From positions 515,735 through 579,734 of the forward strand of contig CABFPE010000248.1 in the NCBI GenBank assembly GCA_900660155.1: a stretch of DNA of 64,000 bases, read 5' to 3'. A program made the translations under genes and the position numbers. Every line of letters starts with the position of its first letter. Within the stretch, counting starts at the first letter, position 1. Under the pieces are notes generated by a model. The model was not told where the DNA came from, ran no database searches, and saw only the letters and a list, made by a program, of their open reading frames with translations. This DNA comes from Hofstenia miamia. Its lineage: Eukaryota > Xenacoelomorpha > Acoela > Hofsteniidae. Positions 27,601 to 41,600 of the stretch are shown here, in pieces.

Positions 27601-30600
27601 TAGTAGTTTATAGATTTGCCTTTAATGTTCCACAAGTTTATAAAAAAAATTTTTAATGTCATAATGGTAACAGTGTAGGAGTACATTTAAATAGCGTTAT
27701 TTGTAGTGTTAAATACTCGTAGGTATAATTTTACAATTATAATGTTTTGTGCGGAATGCGAGTTTCTCATAAATTCGAGTTCTTTATTCAAGAAGGTCAA
27801 TGATTTTTTTAAAGTCTTACACTCTTGCAATTCCTCTTAAACCATTTTTTTTTACATTTTTATGAAATTTGAAAATTGCCTGTTTATGTAATTCTCTCCA
27901 CAGCATAATCTCATTTGCATTCTATTTTGCCCGATCTCATCAAATGCTGTATTTCTCTTATTAATTTTAATAAGTTTTGATATCTTTGGTATTTTAGCTG
28001 ATCAAGCAGAAAATGAAAGCAATGCTAGTAATGAGGTTCGTATAATTATGGAGCCCACTCCAAAGCCACAGCCGAAAATCCAGCGCATTCCAAAGGATGA
28101 AGATCTTTCTAACGATAGTCATCCGTTGAAGATGTTTCATTCGTTAATTAGAGCACTTCACATTGTTAAGGACAATGTTGTCAGTTACGATTTCACCAAA
28201 ATATTCGGAAAGTCTATTACATTGAAGGGGGTTCTGGAGGCAGTGCGGTAGGACTTCTCACAACTTGAACTGAATTTATTTGGGGTATTTTAGAATGGAT
28301 GTTGTAGATGAAAAAGGCCAGTCTACGTTTTCTAGAATGAAGTCATGTTCAAGGATTACAGAAACTCCTGATATACCTGCATTTGAAGTCAAATATCTCA
28401 CAACGCAAGTCAGCATCGTTGAGCATGTTAGTATTTTGCAAAATTTCATTAGAAATTTTTTCTCAGCTGTTAATAAAACCTAGAAATTTTTTGATGCATT
28501 TAAAAATTTCTAAATTTTTATCTATAAAAATTTGCAATTAATTTTTTTTTCATTGCTTTATTTTTTACCCGTTTTACTATTCAGCAATTGCGACCTTTTA
28601 TCTGATTTCATTCATTATAAGAAATTATTGAACATTTTCAAATTCATCCCAAATTAATTGAAAAATATTTGTATTTAAATCGTAAATTGGATTTAAATAT
28701 AATGATGCGTTAGGTTACTAAATGTGATACATTTTTAATTGTCAATTTGATGAAGCTGCTCTAGAAAATAATCATCTAATCTATTGAATCTAACTAGAAT
28801 TTTGGTTCATAGTTATAAAAGTGAGTTATTTTAAAAAAAACGAACTCGAACGATAGTTTTTAGGTTTCCACAATGCCACAGATAGATCGCATGGCAATGG
28901 CTGCCGTTTACAATGACAAAAGCAACAGAAACAGTCTCTACATCAACGCTTTAGTGAGTATGTCGTCTACCAATTACCACCTCGACATGTCGGTGGTGCG
29001 ACTGATTCATCAATTTCATGCAGCTTTTAAGCAAGTTCAACAAAAAGCTGATGATGCAAAAATTTCCAAATTGATTAAAGACAATGATGGTAGTGTTCCT
29101 ATTGATGTTTTGTTGAAATATTAATTTTCGCATTTTATATTCAAAACTTTAAGTTTTCTTTGTACATTTGTTAAAATGACTCAAAGTTTTCAATATGCAG
29201 ATATTTATTGATGGTTGTTGATGAATGCATTTTTTAGTACAGCCGCGTTTTGATTTGTTCAACAATGATGGGTTCTCATTATTTTTTATTTTTAGAGATA
29301 ATAAATTATAATAATTAAATTGCATAATAATTAAAATAGAATGGATTACAACCATTCTTTGATGGTGACCCCCACCCCCGAAATTTTTATTCAGTCATAA
29401 ATTTTGTAAACTCATTTTCGGCAACTTCCTCAATATTTAAACTAAATTTGGACAGTTTTGATAACGTTTTAAACGTTTTTTCCAGTTCAAAGCAAAGATT
29501 CAAGATTCTAATAAAATGCGAAATTTTACTGATTTATTGAGAAAAAATGCATAATTCCGAGAAACTCAACGACCCCTGGTAAATTATCATCTGACCCTTA
29601 GGGGATCGCCATCCACAACTTTAGAACTGCTGATTAAATGACTAAATTTACTCTAAGCGTAGCCCTTGGTTTGGAATTATGTTCGGGCTTTTGCTTCTGT
29701 TCTACCCGTTTAAGTGAGACAACTATATATGCATTGACTTCCTGCCTTACTGCTGTACTGCTTTTTTCAGTTATTGATCTTCCTTTTAAAGTATAATTTA
29801 ATAAGTTGTCTTTTTTCATTTAATAAAGCATTTTTAGTGACATGCTACAGGCATCTATTTTAGTTTGTAATAAATGGAATTTTGATTTATATTATTTAGA
29901 GAATTCCGTATCTTCACTTTCCTCCAACAATCTCTTTCAATGGGAAAACAACAGCGAGGACAATAACGAAAGTACGCTCAAACGAAACGCGTTTGACTCT
30001 GAATCAATTGAGTCGATGGAGGATTGTTGGAGGTCTGTCATTAAACACAACCAAGAATCTTTTCGCATTGACGATTCAACTAAAGCTGATGTAAAGGTAC
30101 ATACACAATATTTCGTTTTGTTGTTTCTTATATTTAAAAGTTTTATTTAATGTGAAAATTTTTTCATTTGAAATAAAAATTTGATGTATTTATGAAACGA
30201 GTGTGCTTTGGGGCTATTGAGAGTACTCTACTTTTTCATCATTACGTCAGATGCTGGAGTCTTGCGTGATGAGGATCTTGACCAGAGATCTAGACTAAGA
30301 ATTTATTTTTTAGTTCGAGAGTAGTATTGTTACACTAAAATGTTAGGTGAAAAAGTTCCTTTCAATTCCGAAAATAATTACAAAGAACAAAAAATTTGCC
30401 AATGGTTATTTTAATTTAGTTGCCTTGTTTTGTTGAGATGTTAGATTAATTTTATTTGATAACTTCTCTCCCATGTGCACTTTAAGTTACAAGGACTTCT
30501 CCGAACAGGAAGCAAATAGAAATGATATTTGTATTAGATATCGGAATCTGAAAGGTCTCGAAATTTTCTTCACATCATGTCCATGATCGAATTTGTAGTC

Positions 30601-33600
30601 TCTCTTCAATATTCTATGCGCTAATTTGTTTTAGCATATCATCAATGTATAAAATGATTTTAGGCAATCCAAGTTTTCTTCCATTTATTTAAGCGAAAAG
30701 ACGTATTTCGTGCCACAAATTCCATCTAGTAATAATTACATAGTGTCATATTTATTCAAATAAACACTTTGTTTTATGTATGTAATGATACTTAACATAG
30801 GTTAGAATTGGATGCGAACAATTGATAATATTTGGTCTATTTAGGGAGAAACTGCAACACCTGATGCAAGTTTGGGTAGAATCGTGTTTTTTGGTGTTGT
30901 CTCGCTTTCTCGTGCTGATTTCAAAACTCTCATTGGCGGTTTGAATACCACTACTGTCATTAAGAAAATACACGCTTCCATATCCAACAACACTAAAACT
31001 TCTAAAAACAAAGACAATGTTCTCACCTTCACTAGCCATTTCGACAAATTCTCTGTTCTTATCAAAGAAGCAGGTAGGTTTCTAAAATATCCATTTATTT
31101 GAGTAATTCAAAGCATCTAACAATGAATAGTGGTTCATACTATAAAGTCCGTTGTTCACAAATCATCTTAGACAATCATTGAATCACGTACACGAGGGAA
31201 GAAACACTTTTTTTCACTTGTGATGTTCTAGGATTTGAATTCAATGATATTGGATTAATCTAGTGAGATCTTAAATTCGTATATGTCTGATTACAGAAAT
31301 ATAGTGATTTACTGCAAGTGCATTACTCTTTAAAACGTCTTAATTGAAAAACATTTGTGTACACTTTAAATCACTCTTTAATGAATTAGTTAAATCATTT
31401 GGGTCAGTAGTTAGTCCATTCTTCAGTTGTTTTGTCTTCAGATTTCATTAAAAAAACAATGCCTTTAAATGATTTAACCTTATTTTCAATACCATTGATT
31501 TTCTCTAATTTAATCCATCAAAGCAGTATATTTGCAATCTACATTTCCTTCCTACACCAAATGTTCATGAAATTATTACTTTTGCAAATTGTCATTACTA
31601 CTCAATGAACTATTGAAAAATGATTTAAAACTCTTCAAATTTATATTTTTTCAAAAAATATTAGAGGTAATGTATAATTATGAAGTTATAACAGGCTTTC
31701 TTCGGTAAAAGGCCTATAAAACATTTATAGGCTGTCAAATGCAATTATTTCTATTGAAATCGATTTAAATAATTAAACCATTGAGCAATATAAATGCGGA
31801 GAAAATTATTATTTGTGCTTTTTGTCATTCAATGATTTTCTTTTATATATTCTCAATTTGTGTTGATAAGTTAAAATTTGTATATTTTAGGTACCGAAGT
31901 GATCAGTCTCGAACTTTGTGATGCACATACATTGTATTCATCCTCCCATATAATGGACGAATTTCGCAATCGCGCCTCATTTCATTTGAGCAAGTTTCAC
32001 ATTGATGTTAAACTGCAGCCATCCTTGCTTTCTAGCACCGTTACCAAAACATCAAAGAATCTTTCAGAACAGATGAAGAGCATGCAAATTCCAAAACAAA
32101 GCTCCGAGCCGCGAACTCCTGTCCCTCCAGGAACGATTTCCAAGGAGCCTCATTTCTATCCAAGTGCTGTGGACGACATTCTAAAGGACTATCAACCACG
32201 CACAATTCTAACCTCGTTTATGGTATTACATTACATTCCATTTGTATCCTTAATCCTTCATAAAACAGGTTGCTCTGGAAATTAATTAAATCACAGAATT
32301 ACTTGACTTGTAAATGATGCATGTATCTTCTTCATAATACATTTTAGGGATCTTATGCTGTGAATTTAGGGGCGTTTGAAGAGCTTTAAGTTTCAAATTT
32401 GCCTCCTTTCTAATTTTCGTGTTCAATATCAAGTAGAAGATCTTTACACTGCTGGAACATACCCCATTCAGCTGGTGTTCGATGTAGGAGTAAAATCACA
32501 TCGACTTACATTTTTTTCTGAGGTTAGTTAGTTCTACTACTTCTTCATTCACAATTCACATTTTCAGGCAGCTTACGATTCAAAAACTGCTGGCGAATCA
32601 GTGATGTTTCCTGTCTTTCAAGTTAAAGGGAAATACGTGCCTGAAATCAAATCTCATCAGAGAAAAGCATTTCAGCAGGTAAGATTTTATAACATGGATT
32701 TTAACTTTATAAAACAAATTTTTCCTAAGAATATGCACCGATATAATTTATTATTAGTGCATATTTTATGTTACATGAAATACCATTTATTTTTAAATCA
32801 AATATCTATGAAAAGATTTAGGCTATAAGACTAAATTTTTTTTGGAATTGTCACTTTGAAAACTTTGAAATACATTTTGAGGAGTTCCTTGTATTGCTGG
32901 TTATATAAAAATTTTCATATTGTATTTAGTATTTGAATGAACCATTGATCAACCCTCAGGGCCATTACATGACATTGAACATGCATGTAAATAAATTCAC
33001 TCCAAAGCTCACCACTGATCTTCTCAATCATCTGATTGTGGTTCAAAAAGTCTTTGTAAAGGAAGTGAACGATGTCATTCTCCATGTGGCAGGAGGTGAA
33101 ACACCCGTCGCGTTTTGGCGAACCGATTTAGACCTGGGACCCCCGGGAACTCTCAACACACTTCCCTTACTATTCAGCATGACAATAACAATGGAGGTAT
33201 TCAGAGTGTTTTTATTTCATTGATATTTAAATCTTTAAATACGCACTTCATCAGAATTTTGTAACTGTGTTTTACTATCACATTATTACCATCATTATTA
33301 CCATAAATACGATACAACTTGTTAGTAACAAGTAACAATTTTCTCCGTCATGTCAATAGGCCGAACTTGTAGTCTCTCTTCTCATGAATATTTATAGGCC
33401 TTTATTAGCAGTCAATCAAACACGCACTTAATATTGGATTGTATGCCACATATCTAAAATATAAAAATGCAATAGCGATTATTTCACAACTAATCTTTCC
33501 TCTCTATTTACTGATTTCGTATGAAAAAATTCTCTATCGGATTTGCACTTGTTTGCTCAATACGCCATTTTAAGTCGATGTGGTTTACATGTAAGTAGTT

Positions 33601-35616
33601 TGCTGTGCTTTGCTTTACTCGTCAGTTTAAACTTAAATCGCTTTCCGTCCATTTTTTAGAACAAACTGTTTTTCCACATTTACAAAGAATTTTTTCCAGG
33701 CCTATTGGCAAATTTTAAAATCGTGAGGCATTGGCAGGTCTATTGGGAAATATGCCTTAATGCAATGTTGAAAATTCTTAGTAAAGTGTATTGCTGTTGT
33801 TGAAGTTGTTGAAAAGATTTAAATCTCTCCATACCTAGTGTTCATGTATTTATAAGGTGTTGAGCCATGGAAACAACAAAGAACTGTTTCCAAACTCAGA
33901 GGACGTCGCGGGGGCGGGTTTTTTAAGGTTAAGAATGAAAAATTGTATTCTATATGATCTCGATTGTCGAATGTATTTCTAATAGAGTTTCTTTCTCCTA
34001 CAAACAATTCGCTGAAAAGTTACATTTTAGTTCCACAAAAAGTCGCCACAATTCATTAATAACTTGATTTATGGTTGAAACGACTTCAGTTTCCTAGGTT
34101 AAATCATTGGTTCGTTCAAATGTTGACGTCAGAATTTAAATAGTCAATCTGGAAAAATAATTTTGCATCCTGTTTTTATAAATTGCATACATTACAGTTG
34201 CAGTGGCGTTAGCACTAATTCGCTAAAACTTGATTTTATTATTAGTACGGACTAATCTGAGCAAATGAGTTCGTATCCTGTTGGTTTTTACTTTTTTATT
34301 AGTTTTTTAGAATATAATTTTGCCCTTGGCTTACTATAAAATTTTGTCCTTATTCATTTTGTTTATTCTTGGTTCTATAACTAGAATGGCTTAACTTCCT
34401 ACTTCTTATACTCACTTAATGATTTATGTTCTTGTCGCTTTCTTTTTGAAGTTTCAATAAATTCTCGTTCTATAGCAATGCATCTAAAATTCGCCACCTT
34501 TATTACATCACATGCTATTAATTTTCAGATGAATATAATGGTTTTTGTTTAGAAAATACAAATTACTGCCACCACCGTGACAAAGAACACATTTCGGGTG
34601 GAAACCAGTGTTATTAAGATTGATATTAGCAATCATCCACAGGGTAGTCTCAACTATAGAGGTAATTCAATAGAATTACGTTGATTCCTTTTTATTCGCT
34701 ATGGTTCTAGATCCTACAGTTATGAAGTTAGTGGTTAAGGGTGGATTCATTCTTTCCGCTTATTTGGGCACCATTCGCAAAATAGCCGCAACTGATACTG
34801 GTGAAGATGAAGTTTTGGATAACCAGGCCTATTTCACAACAGAGATTCTTTTCAAGAACGCAAACAAAGTATTACTTTAAATTATTTGTTCAGATACGCC
34901 ACTTAATATTTTTATTTCCAACTTTAATATTTTACTTTTCCGACATCCAGAAATGTATACACTGTGGATAATCTCTTTAAATTTAGTTTATGTGAATTTT
35001 TGTTTTTTCAATGATATATCAATATATAATCGTAAGTGGCTTTCTAATTTAAATAATTCTGTTAATTATTAAGAGAAATTATGAAAGAAAACATGCCTAT
35101 ATGCTTTAATGTGGTAGTATCCTGAAACTGCTAGTTTTGAGAAAAAAAGCAATAGGCATGTGAAGCCTCACTTTTGTAAAGCTTATTGTATGAAACTAAT
35201 AATTAGAAAGAAATTTTTTTTCCTTAATTTGTTCTAATTAGTCAAGATGGTCGCCGCAATTTTAGTACTTCAATTGTGACGCTCTAGGGACTTGACTGGA
35301 ATCACTTCATTTTGGTGTTATTTTAGAGATAAGAGCTGACACTAGGGAATGACACTTTCATTTTTATATTTATGAACTTCATTTTGAAAAAAAGCAATCT
35401 TATACATATTTGGTAATTTTTTCGAAAATAAGTAAACGTTGATTATTTCTAAAGTACCCCTTTCATACCCATTCTTCATAAATTGGACAAAATGGAAATG
35501 ACATTCTCTAGATAAACTCATCTTGCACAACTTTTTAAAATGTCAGATTATTATCTGCAAAAATGGCCGAGTTGTGATGTCACACGTGTACTAAAAAATA
35601 CCAAAAATTGATTTAA

Positions 35617-35654
<38 letters not shown>

Positions 35655-38600
35655 TTTTTGCTACAAACTAAGGCATACATGTATTAAGTGATACTCTTGG
35701 AACTAAATCTATTAAAAGATGAAAATACATTGTTTTTTNNNNNNNNNNNNNNNNNNNNNNNNNNNNNNNNNNNNNNNNNTATATATATATATTTTTGCTA
35801 CAAACTAAGGCATACATGTATTAAGTGATACTCTTGGAACTAAATCTATTAAAAGATGAAAATACATTGTTTTTTTAAATTATCATGATTTTTCAGGATA
35901 ATACCGCCTTAAGTACTTTTAGTAAGTATTTTATGAATGCTGAGCATTCCCAAAAAATTTTTCCATCAAAAATCTGAAAAAATTATTTTCAATTTCAAAA
36001 TTTAATTCATAACACAGTCATTGCAAATAAACGCAACAAGCCATTTTCACAACTATTCAAAAAATTACAGTGTTGTCTCTAAGAGTGATAATTCTTTTTG
36101 TTTTGCTCATTAGTTGAATCTGAACAACTTTCGGATCAGAGGCGTACCAAGGTAAAGTGGGGGAATATATAGCAATTTTATTGCAATGTTCTAATAAGTT
36201 AACTTACCATTTTTTGTAGGGGAGTGAGGTCTGGTTTTAATTGTTGGAAAGGAGAGTGCCCCCAACTCCCAGCCCTTAGCCTCCTTTCCCTTTGTAGCTA
36301 CACCACTGATACAGAAATTAAATATTTATTTTTTAAAAATATTACATCGTTTTTCATGCACAATGGCCATGAGATAAAATTATGAGAAGAAAATGTTTAA
36401 TTTGTTTTGGAAGCGTAATATTTGAATAATGCAATAAGAAAGGTTTTGCTTTATTAAAATAAAATGAATTCAGCATATAAATTTAACATTTTCTTAGAAA
36501 ACAATAAATGTACATATCACAATATGACAGTGTTGTGAAATTCATCCTTTGCTGTGCACTGTAATTACCAATTTGTAAATCATGGCTATTAAGCTTCTAG
36601 TGTTAACATTCTGGAATGCAACTTTCGTGCTGTATTTCAATAAATGGATGACCTTATAAAATTGTCAAATACATGTTTATGTATAATATTAATCACATTA
36701 TTGCATAAAGTGAAAAGAGATTTGTTAAATATGCCGCAGAAGTTCCTTTCAAGTGAATGGCAAAATGGACTGCAATTTAAATGTTATTTTAATGAAGGTA
36801 ACTTTAAGGTGTTTCTCATCAATGTAGTTAAGAATATTTTGATTAGTGTTCAATACTTTTGATGTAGGATCAAGTTCGTCTGGATTCCAAAGACGCTGAA
36901 GCTATCATGCTAACAGTCGAGAAGGCTCATTTGTACATTTCACCGGCATCCGTAAACAACACTGTCAAAATTTACTTGAACTACCGAAGCGCTTACGAAT
37001 ATTGGACTGAACAGAAAAACAATCTTTACAAGGAGGTATGTTTCGTATGCTTTCAGTTTCTGCTTAAATCCATGCATTTTTAGGTTGCTCAAGTGAAAAA
37101 ATATGATAAAAGCGTAGCCACGCATTTGTCTGCACTATCGGAGCGAAATTTAACTGCCAAACCACTTTACTTGTTTCTTAGTATCAAGGACCTCGGTATA
37201 TGTCTTCCTCTTCATCAATCAGGAAGTGTACGTTGTTTTGAGAGACTTTTTTTATTCCTATTTCAAAAGTAGGAAACGATGTTTGCTCATTTATATACAT
37301 GTATACGAGAATAATAAATATTCTTAATATCTATTTTGAAATTCCGCTACTTCCACTCAGAGTTTTATAAGCTTAAGAAATTAGCTTGTTTATCTAAAAT
37401 ATTCAAACGAAATTTAAACTATTTGTATTAACTGTTCTATCTTCATGAAACACGTCTTACTTTGAAGATTTCTATTTCCTAAGTTGTTATATTTCAGTAG
37501 TTTGCAATAGTTTTGGTATCAAGATATATTTTGCCATTTGTTTTGAGTTTATTTATTTGACAATTAAGTCCTTTCTCATTATTTCAAAAATATATCAGCG
37601 AAGTTAAATTTGTTTTTAGTATTTACGAGGCGCTCGTAGAATCGCCTTCTTTATAGATTTTCTTTGTTTCTAGCCGGCTTCGCTTTTACTTCATTATGGA
37701 GCCCGTATCTTTATAATTGAGTTGTCCTTGTTCAGCATTTCGAATGCTCACTTTTTAGGAGTCTAGTTCTTTGAGATTTTTATTGTAAAACATTATTCAC
37801 CCTTTTTACATATTTCGTTCATAAGGCGTGAATTTATTTTAACATTTATTAAACATTTGATTAATCAAGCAATGATGTATTTCCCTAAGATATTTTCTGA
37901 ACAGGAGTTAAAGAACTATGTTATTATTGGAAGGGCTGAACTTAGGTCCTTCCTATAGAAAGTTTAAGTTTCTTAAATTTAAAAAGATTTGATTCAAACA
38001 TAAGTGCCATCTATGACAATTATTGGGGTGACTCCAACCCTCCCAGCCCCCTCTGTTCCTTAGCGCCTGTTTCTGAACATTGTATAAAATTCTGCTCGTT
38101 AGATCCTGAGCACCTAGAACAATGAACTCATTGTAGTCCTCATGAATTCATTAGTCAATATGAGCTAAAATTGGTTATCAGTCATTATGATTATCATATC
38201 AATCTATTTAACCATGAATTTTGAATTTTAGCCAATTTTTATTTTTCAAGCAAGGTTCACTCATTAAATTTGTTTCGTTGTGTGCATGTCATTTTATAAT
38301 TATTTAAATTTCCTTAACCCTGGGGGACCCCTGGGGTCATATATGACCCCACCATTTTAGAGCATCGCTGTGGTTTATCTATTGTGAGACAGAAAATATC
38401 GTTTCTGCAGCCCAAAGTCCCACATATGACCCGTANAAGCAAGGTTCACTCATTAAATTTGTTTCGTTGTGTGCATGTCATTTTATACTTATTTAAATTT
38501 CCTTAACCCTGGGGGACCCCTGGGGTCATATATGACCCCACCATTTTAGAGCATCGCTGTAGTTTATCTATTGTGAGACAGAAAATATCGTTTCTGCAGC

Positions 38601-41600
38601 CCAAAGTCCCACATATGACCCGTAAAACTGCGGAGGTTTGGTGCCAAGATTGTGCAACACATTTACATAATTGCATCACAAAGATGGCGGATTTTGTGAA
38701 TGAGCATATTGTTGTCAAGTCGTGGTTTTTAAATTGATTATGTGCCTTTTATAGCAGAGTTAGAAAAATTTGAAAGTATTACAATAAATGTTTTTTGCCT
38801 CGTAAGTATTTAAAAGCTGTTTTTGTTTGATGTTTACTATAAGTAAGTTTACTATATGTAATGAACTACCAACCATAAGGCCCATCGGGTCATATATGAC
38901 CCAAGGCCAAATTTGTAACAAATTAGCCAAAAATTGCAACACTCACATTTTTACAATTATCTGATCAATTGTAACTGTGTGTGACCAAAAAAATATTTTT
39001 TTAACTACTGCTTGACGTTTTGGGTCCCCCAGGGTTAAACTACATTTTTCTTTTAGGTACCACCATTGCAAAATAGATCTAATATCCAAGCACTTGTCAT
39101 GACAATAGAAAACACATCCGTTTCGGCGTGCTCAGCACAATCATTTGTGTGTAAAGGGTCATTTGAAAAGTTTGTATTGGGCTTTAGAGAAGAGTTCAAT
39201 GCTACGTATACTTCTACAAATCCACCCGATTGGAGTCCCGTTACCACTCAAGTGTTGAGTGATAAACCAGTCTATATGAATGCATGTGAGTTAAAACGCT
39301 TTATTTAAACTATGATTTATATATAGTAACAGCAATGTTCTGTCTTAGATTATCATGCTATTATAAAATTACTAGACCAATATTGATCTCCAATTTCTGG
39401 AACATGTCATATATTAACTATTGAATTCCCACATCCATAGACAAAGTGATATATTTGAACCAATTCCAATGACTCACATGAATGCTATGAATTATTAAGA
39501 TCTCAAAGCAAAGATGATAATAACACTTCAAATTAGCTCACAATGTTGTTGAATGTAGTTTTTTCAACGGATATTTTGTTGAATTTATTACTCACCGGCT
39601 GTTATGGATAACAGTTTCGTTTATGCTCAAATGAAAATAATTTAATGGTTTTNTGACTCACATGATATTGCATTAAGCACACATTGCACTAATCACTGAA
39701 ATTTAGTTGATTTCATAGTTGGTTATTTCTCTAAGAAGATATTTTAGGATTCTATTTTTTGCTTGCTTCAATTAGTGATCATAATGAATATGAATATGGT
39801 ATCAAATTTGGTACTCTACACAACATTCGAAGCTTAGAATTTGTTTGTACTGTAATTGTATATATCTAATCTACATTTAGTTCCTTTTATGATATACCGA
39901 GCCAAACTCTCAGCCCTTTAACTAGCAATTTTTCAAAGCGTCATATATTAACTATTGAATTCCCACATCCATAGACAAAGTGATATATTTGAACCAATTC
40001 CAATGACTCACATGAATGCTATGAATTATTAAGATCTCAAAGCAAAGATGATAATAACACTTCAAATTAGCTCACAATGTTGTTGAATGTAGTTTTTTCA
40101 ACGGATATTTTGTTGAATTTATTACTCACCGGCTGTTATGGATAACAGTTTCGTTTATGCTCAAATGAAAATAATTTAATGGTTTTTCGTTTATAGTAAT
40201 CACCTTACAATCAATCAAGTCCATGGAAAGGACCCTGATTCTTGTCCTGATAATTTTTTGAATTATCTGCTAATTCACTGTACCTCATCTTCTAATGTTG
40301 TCTATCTTTTCTGAAAACCTGTGTCTATCGATGCATTTGGAAAAAATCTGCTTTCAATATAATTATATCTCGAAGTGTTAGATTTGCTATTTTCTAATAA
40401 GTTACTGAATTTCAGTAGCATCAGTTGCACAAAATTTTTTGCAATCCACGAGTCCCGTAATTGAAAAAAAACATCATCACTAACACTTTTTTTGTCTAAA
40501 ATACGCACTAAAAATTCAACATATTATTTATTCAATATAGTATCAATTTTATTTATTATAGTACTAATATACGCCATTTTTGTAATACTAGGAAGTCAAT
40601 TCAAGGGATACTTGAATATATATTTCAACTCCTAGTGAAGAAAACAGTTGTTACTGTAAATATTTAGTACACCTGTTTTCTAATTGTTTCCGGAAACATA
40701 CCAACCTATTCTACTCACAATTTCGTTTTATTCTACTATTTAAAGTTTAGTAGAAACTCGTCTGTTAATATTTATTTATTTATTTATATATTGATTTATT
40801 TTGTTATAAGTCTTATTATTTAGGTGTTGTTAGCAGTGGAAGTTTACAAGTTTGCTCGCGTACGAAATCCTTTGCACGTGGAAATATAAACTCATCAGGT
40901 AACTGTCTTCATTGCTCCCCTATTAAGAATGTTTGTTATTAAGATACATCAAACGCCCCTTCTGTAATTCCAATCAATGCAAAATGGTTCTTGAACATCC
41001 AGTGGCTGATGGATGGACTCGAGGTGCACTTGAACACAAACATCGTTAAATGGCTCATAACTCTTGGGTCTACACTTACAGTATTATCAAGTGAAGTAGA
41101 AGATAATTCTGCATCAGAAGTAGGTTCTGATTCAGAAGATATCGATACTTTCCCGGATTCTTCAGCCGAAACCGTAATTACTTTAGTTGTTTGAATTTAC
41201 TATTTTGTATGTTTAGAAAGACCAAACTAATGATTTCAATGAAGAGTGCGACCAGTTTTATGAGGATAAAATCAATATTGCCCGCAAAAAGAATGAAGAA
41301 AAGATGTCGCAACAAATGAAAGTTGTTGATTTTCTCAGGTTTGTATTTCAGCTTAAAGTAAAAAATTTATTATTATAGGAAGCTTACCTTAAATTTAAAA
41401 CGTGTTTCCCTCCTAAACTTGTACAAATGTGAAATAATGTCTCTTTACAGCTTATTTGCTTCTGATTTAATTTTCCTACAGCACTGATTTAGCGTACTTT
41501 TGGAGTAACTGACTTTTGGCGCTTTAGATCTCAAAATGCTGCACCAGACATTGTCAAGTTAGAATTTCAAAAACTGAAGGCTGTGGAATATGATCTTGCA

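Larger units (their letters stand above)
34869..36867. other. intron 31 with assembly gap
   Basis: Holds an (AT)n run, a 41-base N gap (35739-35779) flanked by duplicated sequence, and a possible short MITE (36137-36308). Otherwise AT-rich. Confidence 0.65.
37228..39056. other. intron 33
   Basis: Holds a piggyBac-type MITE (38507-39034) with a false partial copy before it; 37228-38247 shows nothing recognisable. Confidence 0.7.

Noticed and set aside
33890-33915. GC-rich patch gacgtcgcgggggcgggttt as a CpG promoter
   Set aside because: Too short, mid-gene, and part of repeat R1 on the other strand.
34201-34215. cagtggcgttagcac, similar to hAT ends
   Set aside because: No matching opposite end or target duplication was found nearby.
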